Part shown: positions 1-12,734 of the stretch, piece by piece
Layout: the number at the start of each line of letters is the position of its first letter
Position numbering within the stretch: position 1 is the stretch's first letter
Assembly (NCBI RefSeq): GCF_008370045.1
Contig: NZ_VOBN01000001.1
Location: 682,001-746,000, forward strand
Source: Pseudomonas sp. ANT_J12
GTDB taxonomy: Bacteria; Pseudomonadota; Gammaproteobacteria; Pseudomonadales; Pseudomonadaceae
DNA: 64,000 bases
Direction: 5' to 3'
The notes under the pieces: generated by a model
Told to the model about the DNA's origin: nothing
Databases searched by the model: none
The model's input: the letters and a program-made list of their open reading frames with translations, nothing else
Program-made: the position numbers and the translations under genes

Positions 1-69
1 CAGCGCAGCATAAAGCGCGGCGAGACCGGGTGCGGTTACCCCATCGTCGTTAGAAATCAGAATACGCAT
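1..69 (-). CDS. surE: 5'-nucleotidase SurE (N-terminal end only)
   Basis: Only the first 23 codons are in the window; the gene runs off the left edge. The start [10 protein letters not shown] is the invariant SurE N-terminus, in which the Asp-Asp pair binds the divalent metal. SurE is a survival-protein nucleotidase acting on nucleoside monophosphates. The ATG lies inside the 3' end of truD (13-bp overlap), so it is translated from the ispF-truD-surE message, a gene order usual in Pseudomonas. Confidence 0.9.
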   Translation of the reverse strand, partial: MRILISNDDGVTAPGLAALYAAL

Positions 70-1115
70 GGGCTGTCCGTCTGCCCCACCGGCACCAGAT
101 CGACAAGTTCACGCACCAATACGGTGGCGAAGCATCCGGCCGGGAGGACGAATTCCAGTTGCAGAATGTCAGGCTCGGGATAATGCCACGTCAACCCACC
201 AATGGGCAGCCGCAGGATGCGACGTTCGTGGCTCATACCGGCGTTAATCAACCAATCGCGCAAGTCTGCTTCGCGGCTGGCGATTGCCTGCTCCAGTTCA
301 TGGACAGCGCCCGTGGTCGGCGAGTCACCTTCGCCCCACTGCGGGCCGGTCGGATGCAGGTCAAGAATCGCCAGGCGCGGATCGCTGCACTCAGCCTCAC
401 CGGCCGGAAAGAAGCTGCGGCTGTCGGTGAAAGCCAACAGATCGCCAACCTGAGCGCGCTGCCAACTGCCATCGGCGACACGCGCCGCCAGCACTTGGTT
501 GAACAGAAAACTGCGGGCGGTAGAGAGCAGGCGCGAACGCACGTTGCGCTGTTCCGGCAACGCCTTGCGCGCCGCCCAGGCCCGGGCATCGACCACGTTG
601 CCGCCATCAAACCCGAAACGCTGGGCGCCGAAATAATTCGGAATACCTTTTTGGGCGATCAGTTGCAGACGCTCTTCGATTGCCGCCTTGTCACCGGCAA
701 ATTGGGTCAGACGCAAGGTGAAGCCGTTAGCCGAATGGGCGCCGCGTTGCAGCTTGCGTTTGTGTCGGCCGATCTTGAGGATTTTCAGTGTGTCGTTTTC
801 CGCCGCCGACAGATCAGGATCGGCCTTGCCCGGCAGTTGTACGCTGAACCACTGGCGGGTCAGCGCCTGACGGTCCTTGAGGCCCGCGTAACTGACGGTA
901 CGCAACGGCACGCCGGCCGCTTTTGCAATCCGGCGTGCGGCTTCTTCGGTATTCAGACCGCGTTTTTCCACCCAGATCCACAGGTGTTCGCCGTCGCCAC
1001 TCAAGGGAATGTTGAGGACTTCGTCGACCTGAAAATCTTCCGCCGTGGCTTTCAGTATCGCGGTGCCGAGCGCGTCGCCATAGGCGCGCGGGCCGAGCAG
1101 TTGCTGTTCGTTCAT
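57..1115 (-). CDS. truD: tRNA pseudouridine(13) synthase TruD
   Basis: A 352-residue protein that isomerises U13 of tRNA-Glu to pseudouridine. The TruD signature GLKDRQA is present near residues 78-84; its Asp (about D81) is the catalytic nucleophile of the family. Length matches the usual 340-350 residues. The start codon overlaps the ispF stop by 4 bp (ATGA) and the 3' end overlaps surE, so the three genes are translationally coupled. No oddities seen. Confidence 0.95.
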   Translation of the reverse strand: MNEQQLLGPRAYGDALGTAILKATAEDFQVDEVLNIPLSGDGEHLWIWVEKRGLNTEEAARRIAKAAGVPLRTVSYAGLKDRQALTRQWFSVQLPGKADPDLSAAENDTLKILKIGRHKRKLQRGAHSANGFTLRLTQFAGDKAAIEERLQLIAQKGIPNYFGAQRFGFDGGNVVDARAWAARKALPEQRNVRSRLLSTARSFLFNQVLAARVADGSWQRAQVGDLLAFTDSRSFFPAGEAECSDPRLAILDLHPTGPQWGEGDSPTTGAVHELEQAIASREADLRDWLINAGMSHERRILRLPIGGLTWHYPEPDILQLEFVLPAGCFATVLVRELVDLVPVGQTDSPCVF

Positions 1116-1585
1116 GCGCGCAGCAACAAGGCAACGGAATGCACGGCAATGCCTTCTTCGCGACCGACAAAGCCAAGCTTCTCGGTGGTGGTAGCTTTCA
1201 CGTTCACTTGATCCAACTCAACTTGAAGATCCGCGGCAATCAGCGCGCGCATCGATTCGATATGCGGGGCCATTTTCGGCGCCTGGGCGACGATGGTGTT
1301 ATCGACGTTGCCGATTTTCCAGCCCTTGGCATGGATCAGTGCGACGACGTGACGCAACAGCACACGGCTGTCGGCGCCCTTGAATGTCGGGTCGGTGTCC
1401 GGGAAGTGCTTGCCGATATCACCCAGCGCCGCGGCGCCGAGCAAGGCATCGCTCAAGGCGTGCAGCAGGACGTCACCGTCGGAGTGAGCGAGCAGCCCGA
1501 AGCCGTGTGCAATGCGCACGCCGCCCAGAGTAATGAAATCGCCTTCAGCGAAACGGTGCACATCATAGCCGTGGCCAATACGCAT
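1112..1585 (-). CDS. ispF: 2-C-methyl-D-erythritol 2,4-cyclodiphosphate synthase IspF
   Basis: A 157-residue MEP-pathway enzyme that cyclises CDP-ME 2-phosphate to MEcPP with loss of CMP. The N-terminus [10 protein letters not shown] fixes the start and carries zinc ligands D8 and H10; H42 completes the site, and the substrate-binding HSDGD motif begins at H34. ispD, the enzyme two steps earlier, is at 4774. The start codon directly follows the seven-U tract of a terminator-like hairpin, so the ribosome site would have to be the GGGGCG of the hairpin's own 3' arm. Confidence 0.96.
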   Translation of the reverse strand: MRIGHGYDVHRFAEGDFITLGGVRIAHGFGLLAHSDGDVLLHALSDALLGAAALGDIGKHFPDTDPTFKGADSRVLLRHVVALIHAKGWKIGNVDNTIVAQAPKMAPHIESMRALIAADLQVELDQVNVKATTTEKLGFVGREEGIAVHSVALLLRA

Positions 1586-1615
1586 AAAAAAACGCCCCGA
1601 TTTTTGTCAGGGCGT
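1586..1615 (-). terminator. Rho-independent terminator between fghA and ispF, abutting the ispF ATG
   Basis: On the minus strand a GC stem (CGCCCTGA pairing with TCGGGGCG through a short A-rich loop) is followed by seven T residues, and the seventh T is the base before the ispF ATG. It should end transcripts of the formaldehyde-detoxification genes upstream. The 3' arm of the stem also contains the only G-rich candidate ribosome site for ispF. Confidence 0.75.
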
Positions 1616-1628
1616 GATTCTACCTGCA

Positions 1629-2474
1629 TTAGGCGCCTAGGGCGCGTGCGTGATGCTGCAAGTGGTCGTCAATGAAGCTGGCGATGAAGAAATAGCTGTG
1701 GTCGTAGCCCGGTTGCAGGCGCAACGTCAGCGGATGACCGGCCAGTTTGGCCGCTTGTTGCAGGGCTTCAGGCTTGAGCTGGGTGGCGAGGAAATCGTCG
1801 CGATCGCCTTGATCGACCAGCAGCGGCAGTTGCTCATCGGCCTCGGCGATCAGGGCGCAGGCATCCCATTCGCGCCACTTCGAGCGGTCCTCCCCGAGAT
1901 AACGGGAGAACGCCTTCTGGCCCCACGGGCAATCCATCGGGTTGTTGATCGGCGAAAATGCCGACACCGACTGATAACGCCCCGGATTGCGCAGCGCGCA
2001 GACCAAGGCCCCATGACCGCCCATGGAGTGGCCGCTGATGCCGCGCTTGTCCGACGCCGGGAAATGCGCCTCGACCAATGCCGGCAATTCCTGCACGACA
2101 TAGTCATGCATCCGATAGTGCCGGGACCACGGTTCCTGCGTGGCATTCAGATAGAAGCCGGCGCCGAGCCCGAAGTCCCAGGCGCCATCCGGATCACCCG
2201 GCACATCGGCACCACGCGGACTGGTGTCCGGCGCAACGATGATCAGCCCAAGCTCGGCGGCCATGCGCAGGGCGCCGGCCTTGTGCATAAAGTTCTCGTC
2301 GGTGCAGGTCAGGCCGGACAACCAATACAGCACCGGCAGCTTGCCACCCTGCTCCGCTTGCGGCGGCAGGTACACGGCGAACACCATGTCGCAGCCGAGC
2401 ACATCGGAACGGTGACGGTAGCGTTTGTGCCAGCCGCCGAAGCTTTTCTGGCACGAGATGTTTTCCAAAGTCAT
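1629..2474 (-). CDS. fghA: S-formylglutathione hydrolase
   Basis: A 281-residue serine hydrolase (esterase D family) that hydrolyses S-formylglutathione to formate and glutathione, the second step of glutathione-dependent formaldehyde oxidation. The nucleophile elbow GHSMGG has Ser at 150; an Asp in DQGDRDDF (about 224-227) and H259 in GYDHS complete the triad. The start chosen has GGGAG seven bases upstream; an in-frame ATG 27 bases earlier lacks such a site and would add a non-family tail. It follows frmA in the same direction, giving both steps of the pathway. Confidence 0.93.
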   Translation of the reverse strand: MTLENISCQKSFGGWHKRYRHRSDVLGCDMVFAVYLPPQAEQGGKLPVLYWLSGLTCTDENFMHKAGALRMAAELGLIIVAPDTSPRGADVPGDPDGAWDFGLGAGFYLNATQEPWSRHYRMHDYVVQELPALVEAHFPASDKRGISGHSMGGHGALVCALRNPGRYQSVSAFSPINNPMDCPWGQKAFSRYLGEDRSKWREWDACALIAEADEQLPLLVDQGDRDDFLATQLKPEALQQAAKLAGHPLTLRLQPGYDHSYFFIASFIDDHLQHHARALGA

Positions 2475-2485
2475 GGGAATGCTCC

Positions 2486-2561
2486 CAGCTTCAAGCCCCA
2501 AGCTTCAAGCTGCTAGAGGAGGCAAAGGCCCACGCTCTTGCAGCTTGGAGCTTCCAACTTG
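2486..2561. repeat. AGCTTCAAGC-type intergenic repeat pair
   Basis: Between fghA and frmA two inverted, related segments contain AGCTTCAAG or its complement (2486-2516 and 2537-2561). The short, AGCTT-rich sequence resembles low-complexity intergenic repeats seen in fluorescens-group genomes. A degraded relative (AAGCTACAAGCGACAAG) lies near 42680-42700 upstream of tcdA. The frmA-fghA transcript must cross this element. Confidence 0.5.
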
Positions 2562-2570
2562 GCGCTGCTC

Positions 2571-3764
<1,194 letters not shown>

Positions 3765-3790
3765 TTATTGCCGTACAGGGATAATCCTAA

Positions 3791-4687
3791 ATGTCCGAAA
3801 ACCGCTGGGAAGGGATCGACGAGTTCGTCGCCGTCGCCGAGTGCAGCCAATTCACCGCGGCGGCGGAGCGTCTTGGGGTTTCGTCCTCCCATGTCAGTCG
3901 ACAAATCGTACGCCTGGAAGAACGCCTTCAGACGCGACTGCTGTATCGCAGCACCCGTCGAGTCACCCTGACCGAGGCCGGGCAAACCTTCCTGCAACAT
4001 TGCCAGCGTTTGCAGGACGGACGAGAAGAAGCGTTGCGTGCGGTCGGTGACCTGACCAGCGAACCCAAGGGCATGCTGCGCATGACCTGCGCCGTGGCGT
4101 ATGGAGAACGCTTCATTGTGCCGCTGGTGACCCGATTCATGGGCCTCTATCCACAATTGCGTATCGACATTGAACTGAGCAACCGTCAGCTCGATCTGGT
4201 GCACGAAGGCCTGGATCTGGCGATCCGCCTCGGTCGCCTGCAAGACTCGCGGCTGGTGGCGACCCGTTTGGCACCGCGACGCATGTATTTGTGCGCGTCC
4301 CCGTCCTACCTGGAACGGTACGGTCGCCCACACAGCTTGTCGGAATTGAACCGGCACAATTGCCTCATCGGCAGTTCGGACCTGTGGCAACTGGAGCAGA
4401 ACGGGCGGGAATTTTCGCAACGGGTGCAGGGAAACTGGCGCTGCAACAGTGGGCAAGCGGTGTTGGATGCGGCGCTGCAAGGGGTCGGGCTGTGTCAGTT
4501 GCCGGATTATTACGTGCTGGAGCATCTGCACAGCGGCGCGTTGATTTCATTGCTGGAGGCGCATCAACCGCCGAACACAGCGGTGTGGGCGCTTTATCCA
4601 CAGCAACGGCACTTGTCGCCGAAGGTGCGCAAGTTGGTGGATTATTTGAAGGAAGGGTTGGCTGAGCGGCCGGAGTATCGGAATTGA
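3791..4687 (+). CDS. LysR-family transcriptional regulator, divergent from frmA
   Basis: A 298-residue LysR-type regulator with a winged helix-turn-helix in residues 1-60 (FTAAAERLGVSSSHVSRQI) and a periplasmic-binding-like effector domain after it, including the DLVHEGLDLAIRLG stretch typical of the CrgA-like subgroup. Divergence from frmA suggests that it may control the formaldehyde genes, but this is inference from position. The 107-bp intergenic region contains GCCGTAC-like sequences near 3731 and 3772, possible half-sites. The 3' end converges on ispD across a hairpin repeat. Confidence 0.85.
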   Translation: MSENRWEGIDEFVAVAECSQFTAAAERLGVSSSHVSRQIVRLEERLQTRLLYRSTRRVTLTEAGQTFLQHCQRLQDGREEALRAVGDLTSEPKGMLRMTCAVAYGERFIVPLVTRFMGLYPQLRIDIELSNRQLDLVHEGLDLAIRLGRLQDSRLVATRLAPRRMYLCASPSYLERYGRPHSLSELNRHNCLIGSSDLWQLEQNGREFSQRVQGNWRCNSGQAVLDAALQGVGLCQLPDYYVLEHLHSGALISLLEAHQPPNTAVWALYPQQRHLSPKVRKLVDYLKEGLAERPEYRN

Positions 4688-4699
4688 GGGTTTGAAGAT

Positions 4700-4776
4700 C
4701 TAAAGATCGCAGCCTTCGGCAGCTCCGAGGGACTTGTGTACACCCTGCAGGAGCGGCCGCAGGCTGCGATCTTTTA
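4700..4776. repeat. GATCGCAGCC palindromic repeat acting as bidirectional terminator
   Basis: An inverted repeat: CTAAAGATCGCAGCC at the left end and GGCTGCGATCTTTTAG at the right, about 45 bases apart, with smaller inner arms (GGCAGCTCC / GGAGCGGCC). It sits between the convergent LysR gene and ispD, and A/T runs flank both arms, so it could end transcripts from both sides. The ispD TAA stop codon (4774-4776) lies inside it. Half copies of the same family recur near 53188, 54638 and 54780. Confidence 0.65.
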
Positions 4777-5481
4777 GCGGCGGTTAGCCCAACGCTGGCG
4801 CAACCATTCAAGATCTTCAGGCCGAGTGACCTTGATATTGTCGGAGCGCCCCTCGATCAAGCGCGGCGCGAGCCCCGACCATTCCATCGCCGACGCTTCA
4901 TCGGTGATGACAACATCCGCGACCAGACTGTCCGCCAACGCCCGATGCAGCGCACCGAGGCGAAACATCTGCGGCGTGTAAGCCTGCCAGATCACGCTGC
5001 GATCCACGGTTTCCAGCACACGCCCGTTTTTGTCGACGCGCTTGAGGGTGTCCCGCGCAGGCACCGCCAACAACCCACCGACCGGATCGTCCGCCAGCTC
5101 ACTCAACAACTTGTCGAGATCGTCCCGGGCCAGGTTCGGCCGTGCGGCATCGTGCACCAGCACCCAATCCTCATCGCCAGCCCCCAACGCATGCAAATGC
5201 AGCAACGCATTGAGCACCGACCCGGACCGCTCCGCGCCGCCCTCGACTCGCTGAATGCGAGCATCGGAAGCGCAGGCCAGGTTCGGCCAATAAGGATCAT
5301 CGATAGCAAGACTGACCACCAACCCCTTCAGGGACGGATGATCAAGGAAACAGCCGAGGCTGTGTTCGAGAATAGTGCGCCCGCCCAGTTGCAAATATTG
5401 CTTGGGACGGTCCGCGGCCATACGGGCACCGACGCCCGCGGCAGGAATCACGGCCCAGAAGGCCGGTAACGTCTGGATCAT
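4774..5481 (-). CDS. ispD: 2-C-methyl-D-erythritol 4-phosphate cytidylyltransferase IspD
   Basis: A 235-residue MEP-pathway nucleotidyltransferase that forms CDP-ME from MEP and CTP. The CTP-binding N-terminal motif IPAAGVGARM with PKQY after it is intact, as are VHDAARP and the C-terminal DNIKVTRPEDL. The start overlaps the ftsB stop by 4 bp (ATGA), as in other gammaproteobacteria where eno, ftsB and ispD are adjacent. Its stop codon falls within a repeat element. Confidence 0.95.
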   Translation of the reverse strand: MIQTLPAFWAVIPAAGVGARMAADRPKQYLQLGGRTILEHSLGCFLDHPSLKGLVVSLAIDDPYWPNLACASDARIQRVEGGAERSGSVLNALLHLHALGAGDEDWVLVHDAARPNLARDDLDKLLSELADDPVGGLLAVPARDTLKRVDKNGRVLETVDRSVIWQAYTPQMFRLGALHRALADSLVADVVITDEASAMEWSGLAPRLIEGRSDNIKVTRPEDLEWLRQRWANRR

Positions 5482-5756
5482 TGAGCCAACTGGTAAAGGG
5501 TTTCACCGTCCTTGACCATGCCCAGCTCATGACGAGCCCGCTCTTCAACGGTCTCCATGCCCTTTTTCAACTCGCTGACTTCGGCGTCCATCACCCGATT
5601 GCGTTCCAGCAAGCCTTCATTCTCAGCATGTTGATCCGCGATCTGCTGAGTCAGCTCGGCCACTTGCGCCAGACTGCCATTTCCCACCCACAGGCGGTAC
5701 TGCAGGCCAGCCAGCAGCAGGAGCAAGACGAGGAACAACCAATTGGGACTGCGCAT
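5478..5756 (-). CDS. ftsB: Cell division protein FtsB
   Basis: A 92-residue bitopic inner-membrane protein of the divisome, partner of FtsL and FtsQ. One membrane segment (about residues 5-20, WLFLVLLLLLAGLQY) is followed by a coiled coil rich in Glu, Gln and Asn (QVAELTQQIADQHAENEGL). Length and the ELKKGMETVEERARHELGM region match the family. It lies downstream of eno and is coupled to ispD. Confidence 0.92.
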   Translation of the reverse strand: MRSPNWLFLVLLLLLAGLQYRLWVGNGSLAQVAELTQQIADQHAENEGLLERNRVMDAEVSELKKGMETVEERARHELGMVKDGETLYQLAQ

Positions 5757-5929
5757 CGAATATCAGGTATCCAGTGAAAAAAGACAGCCATGCCAAAACT
5801 ATGAAGCTTCTGATAGCACGAAGCCTGGAAGACCCAGGCTTGTGCTCTTAAGGCATCAGATTAGTGGCAAAAACGTCGCTGTCGCGATTTTTCCGACACA
5901 ATCCGGTGTCTTTTTTTACCACGTACAGC
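5757..5929. other. eno-ftsB intergenic region with small hairpins
   Basis: A 173-bp gap. It holds a hairpin with arms AAGCCTGG / CCCAGGCTT (5821-5841) without a T-run, and a weaker one (GACAC / GTGTC at 5895-5910) followed by seven T residues on the plus strand, which is antisense to eno. Neither is a clear terminator for eno. No ORF with coding character is seen. Confidence 0.4.
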
Positions 5930-7264
<1,335 letters not shown>

Positions 7265-7327
7265 TTATAACTTGTGGGTCGCATTGTTACATAAGACTGG
7301 TTGGCTAGCGGCGCTCTCTCGGGCGCC

Positions 7328-7352
7328 TTCGCGAGCAAGCTCAGCTCCTACA
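7328..7352. repeat. Single REP element between kdsA and eno
   Basis: TTCGCGAGCAAGCTCAGCTC followed by CTACA is a lone degenerate copy of the fluorescens-type REP (CGCGGGCAAGCCTCGCTCC). No inverted partner is present within the 147-bp gap, unlike the paired copies elsewhere in the window. Confidence 0.7.
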
Positions 7353-7366
7353 CGGAGAAAAGAGGT

Positions 7367-9870
<2,504 letters not shown>

Positions 9871-9934
9871 TTAAAGCGGTCCGAGCCGCCGGGGAAAGCG
9901 AAGGAAGGCCGAAGCCCCCGATCACCTGCATTAA

Positions 9935-10078
9935 TCACAGTGCATCTTTCAAAAAAACCGCCGCGTTGGGACAGACCGGGAGATGAAACACCGGTGCGTT
10001 GCTCGCTACACATTTTTTGGAATCGCCCAGCAAAGACTGCTTGGTAATCGGCAACTCCTGCAATTCAGGCGAATCCAC
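9935..10078 (-). CDS. Possible small ORF between tilS and pyrG
   Basis: A 47-codon reading (GTG start, TGA stop) beginning VDSPELQELPITKQS and ending NAAVFLKDAL. The same frame stays open from the tilS stop codon and has a plausible amino-acid mix with two Cys. Against it, no good ribosome site precedes the GTG, and the pyrG promoter should lie in this gap. I recognise no family. It may be a leader peptide, a small protein or chance. Confidence 0.25.
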   Translation of the reverse strand: MDSPELQELPITKQSLLGDSKKCVASNAPVFHLPVCPNAAVFLKDAL

Positions 10079-10123
10079 AGAAGTTGTATCAAGAAGGGAG
10101 CGTAGTCTACCGGAAAGCCCCTT

Positions 10124-11437
10124 TCAGCTCAAACCTTGATCTTCGGTTGGCGGCTGCCACTGTAAATTCCAGCCGTCCGCTGTGCAGCCATTCACCCCCT
10201 GCAACCCCGCTACAGCCAGCAGTTGCTCGCCGCGATAGAGCAGCGGCAATCTGCCACGGGCGAATGCCGGGACAGCCCTTTCGTTAAGCAAACGCTTAAG
10301 GTCGCGGTGACCGCGGTCGGGTAAATTCATGATCTCGCCTCCTTCACGATAGCGGATCTGCAGCGGGCCAGCGGGGATTTGCCCGCTCAGCGTGAGCAAG
10401 CCATTGTCCGGCAACGCCAGCGGCAATGTGGGATCGGCCCAGCGTCCGGCCACCGGTGGCGTACGTAGCCAGGCACCGAACAGCCACCAGATACGCCCGC
10501 TCGCCCGGTGCAATTCACCGTCCGCCAGACGCCAGATCGGACGAGCATCACCGGTGGCATCGCGCAGATCCTGCCAACCCGACCAATGGTCACTGTCCGG
10601 CAGGCGTGTCCGCGTCTTTAACCAGTAACTCAAGGCATTGCGTTGACGTGCACCGGACAGTTTTTCCAATGAAGCCAGTGCCAGAGACGGCAATCCCAGC
10701 CAATCGAAATCACTGCGACTGCCTGCCTCGGCCAAATCGATCACCGCCAACTCATCCAGTAACCCTTGGGCTTCGCGCAGATGCGCCGCACTGCGGGCCA
10801 TGGTCGCCTGCGCTTGCGGCCAACGCTGGGTCAGCACCGGGAACACTTGATGACGCAGGTAATTGCGCGAGAACTGCCGATCCTCATTCGAAGGATCTTC
10901 GATCCAGCTCAATTGATGCTCGACGGCATAAGCCTCGAGTTCCGCCCGAGTGACCTCCAGCAACGGCCGAAGCAAATGCCCCTGACCCAAGCCACGTTCG
11001 ACCGGCATTCCCGACAGCCCCCTTACCCCGGCCCCGCGCAACAGTCGAAACAACAGGGTTTCGGCCTGATCGTCGCGGTGCTGGGCGGTCAGCAGTACAT
11101 CGTTGATGTGTGTCGCCGCGATGAAGGCGCCATAGCGCGCATCCCGGGCGGCACGCTCCAGGCTGGCGCCGGGTCGAACCTGGACGCGAACAACCTCTAG
11201 CGGTACACCGAGGGCATCACAGACTGATTGGCAATGTTCCGGCCACGCATCCGCGGCAGCCTGGAGACCGTGATGGACATGGATCGCGCTGAGCGCCGGC
11301 AGGGATTGGATTTTGGCGAGGTGGGCTAGAAGGTGCAGCAGGACGGTGGAGTCGAGGCCGCCGGAGAAGGCGATGCGCCAGGTATTGGCATTGCGCCAAG
11401 GATCAAGTTGCTTGAGCAATTGCGCGTGAAGTGACAT
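10124..11437 (-). CDS. tilS: tRNA(Ile)-lysidine synthase TilS
   Basis: A 437-residue ATP-dependent ligase that converts C34 of the AUA-reading tRNA-Ile to lysidine, an essential decoding step. The PP-loop SGGLDS is at residues 25-30, followed by the HVHHGLQ and QHRDDQAET motifs; the C-terminal TilS domain includes LPDRGHRDLKRL. The start MSLHAQLL is the family position. An upstream in-frame extension of 42 residues is encoded by a REP-derived repeat and is rejected. It follows accA. Confidence 0.93.
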   Translation of the reverse strand: MSLHAQLLKQLDPWRNANTWRIAFSGGLDSTVLLHLLAHLAKIQSLPALSAIHVHHGLQAAADAWPEHCQSVCDALGVPLEVVRVQVRPGASLERAARDARYGAFIAATHINDVLLTAQHRDDQAETLLFRLLRGAGVRGLSGMPVERGLGQGHLLRPLLEVTRAELEAYAVEHQLSWIEDPSNEDRQFSRNYLRHQVFPVLTQRWPQAQATMARSAAHLREAQGLLDELAVIDLAEAGSRSDFDWLGLPSLALASLEKLSGARQRNALSYWLKTRTRLPDSDHWSGWQDLRDATGDARPIWRLADGELHRASGRIWWLFGAWLRTPPVAGRWADPTLPLALPDNGLLTLSGQIPAGPLQIRYREGGEIMNLPDRGHRDLKRLLNERAVPAFARGRLPLLYRGEQLLAVAGLQGVNGCTADGWNLQWQPPTEDQGLS

Positions 11438-11454
11438 GGACGCACCAAAACCGT

Positions 11455-11626
11455 GTAGGAGCAAAGCTTGCCCGCGATGACTTGTGGCGAGGGGGCTTGC
11501 CCCGTTCGACGGCAAAGCCGTCGCAAAAAGTCGATGCATTCCAACCGAACGCATCGACTTCATTTGGGACTACTTCGTCGTCCAACGGGGGCAAGCCCCT
11601 CGCCACAGCAAGCCCCGCTCGTACAG
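11455..11626. repeat. REP cluster (REPIN) between accA and tilS
   Basis: Two or more REP copies: GTAGGAGCAAAGCTTGCCCG (from 11455) followed by GGCGAGGGGGCTTGCCCCG, then after about 70 bases the inverted GGGGGCAAGCCCCTCGCC and a decayed CCCGCTCGTACAG. Between them CGATGCATTCCAACC and GAACGCATCGACTT form further inverted arms. The whole block can fold into a large hairpin. It lies just upstream of tilS and so within the accA-tilS transcript. Confidence 0.75.
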
Positions 11627-11646
11627 GGTGATGCAGGAGCGTTCGA

Positions 11647-12594
11647 TCAGAGACCGTAGCTCATCAGACGTTCGTAACGACGCTTGAGCAGCGCTTCGTT
11701 ATCAAACTTCTTCAGCATCGCCAGTTGCGAGCTCAGCTCGGCACGGATCGAGGCAGCGGCGGCAGCCGGGTCGCGGTGGGCGCCGCCCAACGGCTCGCCG
11801 ATCACCTTGTCCACGATGCCCAGGCCTTTCAGGCGCTCGGCGGTGATGCCCATGGCTTCTGCGGCATCCGGGGCTTTCTCGGCGGTTTTCCACAGGATCG
11901 AGGCGCAACCTTCCGGCGAAATTACCGCGTAGGTCGAGTACTGCAGCATGTTCAGCTGGTCACAAACACCAATCGCCAACGCACCGCCGGAACCACCTTC
12001 ACCGATGACGGTGGCGATGATCGGGGTTTTCAGGCGCGCCATGACACGCAGGTTCCAGGCAATCGCTTCGCTCTGGTTGCGCTCTTCAGCGTCGATGCCA
12101 GGGTAAGCACCCGGGGTGTCGATGAAGGTCAGGATTGGCATCTTGAAGCGTTCGGCCATTTCCATCAGGCGGCACGCCTTGCGGTAGCCCTCCGGACGCG
12201 GCATGCCGAAGTTGCGGCGAACCTTCTCGCGCACTTCACGGCCTTTCTGGTGACCGATGATCATCACCGGCTGGTCGTCCAGACGGGCAATGCCGCCAAC
12301 GATGGCTGCGTCGTCGGAGAAGTGACGGTCGCCGTGCAGTTCGTCGAACTCGGTGAAGATATGTTCGATGTAGTCCAGGGTGTATGGACGTTTCGGGTGA
12401 CGCGCCAGACGCGCGATCTGCCAGCTGGTCAGCTTGCCGAAGATGTCTTCGGTCAGCGTGCTGCTTTTGTCCTGCAGGCGGGAGATCTCATCGCCGATAT
12501 TCAGCGAATTGTCATTACCGACCAAGCGCAACTCTTCGATCTTGGCTTGCAGGTCGGCGATCGGCTGTTCGAAATCTAGAAAATTCGGGTTCAT
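11647..12594 (-). CDS. accA: Acetyl-CoA carboxylase carboxyltransferase subunit alpha
   Basis: A 315-residue carboxyltransferase alpha subunit that, with AccD, transfers carboxyl from biotin to acetyl-CoA to make malonyl-CoA. The start [16 protein letters not shown] is the conserved Pseudomonas N-terminus; the longer ATG nine codons upstream is not. The crotonase-like core ([12 protein letters not shown]) is present. It lies downstream of dnaE, as is usual in gammaproteobacteria. Confidence 0.96.
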   Translation of the reverse strand: MNPNFLDFEQPIADLQAKIEELRLVGNDNSLNIGDEISRLQDKSSTLTEDIFGKLTSWQIARLARHPKRPYTLDYIEHIFTEFDELHGDRHFSDDAAIVGGIARLDDQPVMIIGHQKGREVREKVRRNFGMPRPEGYRKACRLMEMAERFKMPILTFIDTPGAYPGIDAEERNQSEAIAWNLRVMARLKTPIIATVIGEGGSGGALAIGVCDQLNMLQYSTYAVISPEGCASILWKTAEKAPDAAEAMGITAERLKGLGIVDKVIGEPLGGAHRDPAAAAASIRAELSSQLAMLKKFDNEALLKRRYERLMSYGL

Positions 12595-12677
12595 AGGCGT
12601 CCGTCTTGGGTCGACTTCCAAGGGAGCTTGGGCCGGCCGGTTGTCTATTCGCGCCCTACCTTAAGGGAGAGGCGCGT

Positions 12678-12730
12678 TCAGGTCGAGATTAAAAATTCAG
12701 GTCGAGATCAGGCCCTATCAATAGAGCCTG
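12678..12730. repeat. Direct repeat and hairpin between dnaE and accA
   Basis: TTCAGGTCGAGAT occurs twice in tandem (about 12678 and 12697). The second copy runs into an inverted repeat CAGGCCCTAT / ATAGAGCCTG (12709-12730) lying 5 bp past the dnaE stop. It has no T-run, so it is a weak terminator at best; it could serve as RNA 3'-end protection or be incidental. Confidence 0.4.
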
Positions 12731-12734
12731 ACCG

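Noticed and set aside
5894..5917. Plus-strand terminator (GACAC/GTGTC plus seven T) near the 3' end of eno
   Set aside because: Five-base stem only, and antisense to eno with no plus-strand gene to terminate; kept only as a remark.
11438..11563. 42-residue N-terminal extension of TilS
   Set aside because: It is encoded by the REP cluster and is absent from the family.
11455..11626. Possible CRISPR or transposon remnant
   Set aside because: The repeats are REP inverted pairs, not regularly spaced direct repeats, and no cas or transposase gene exists in the window.
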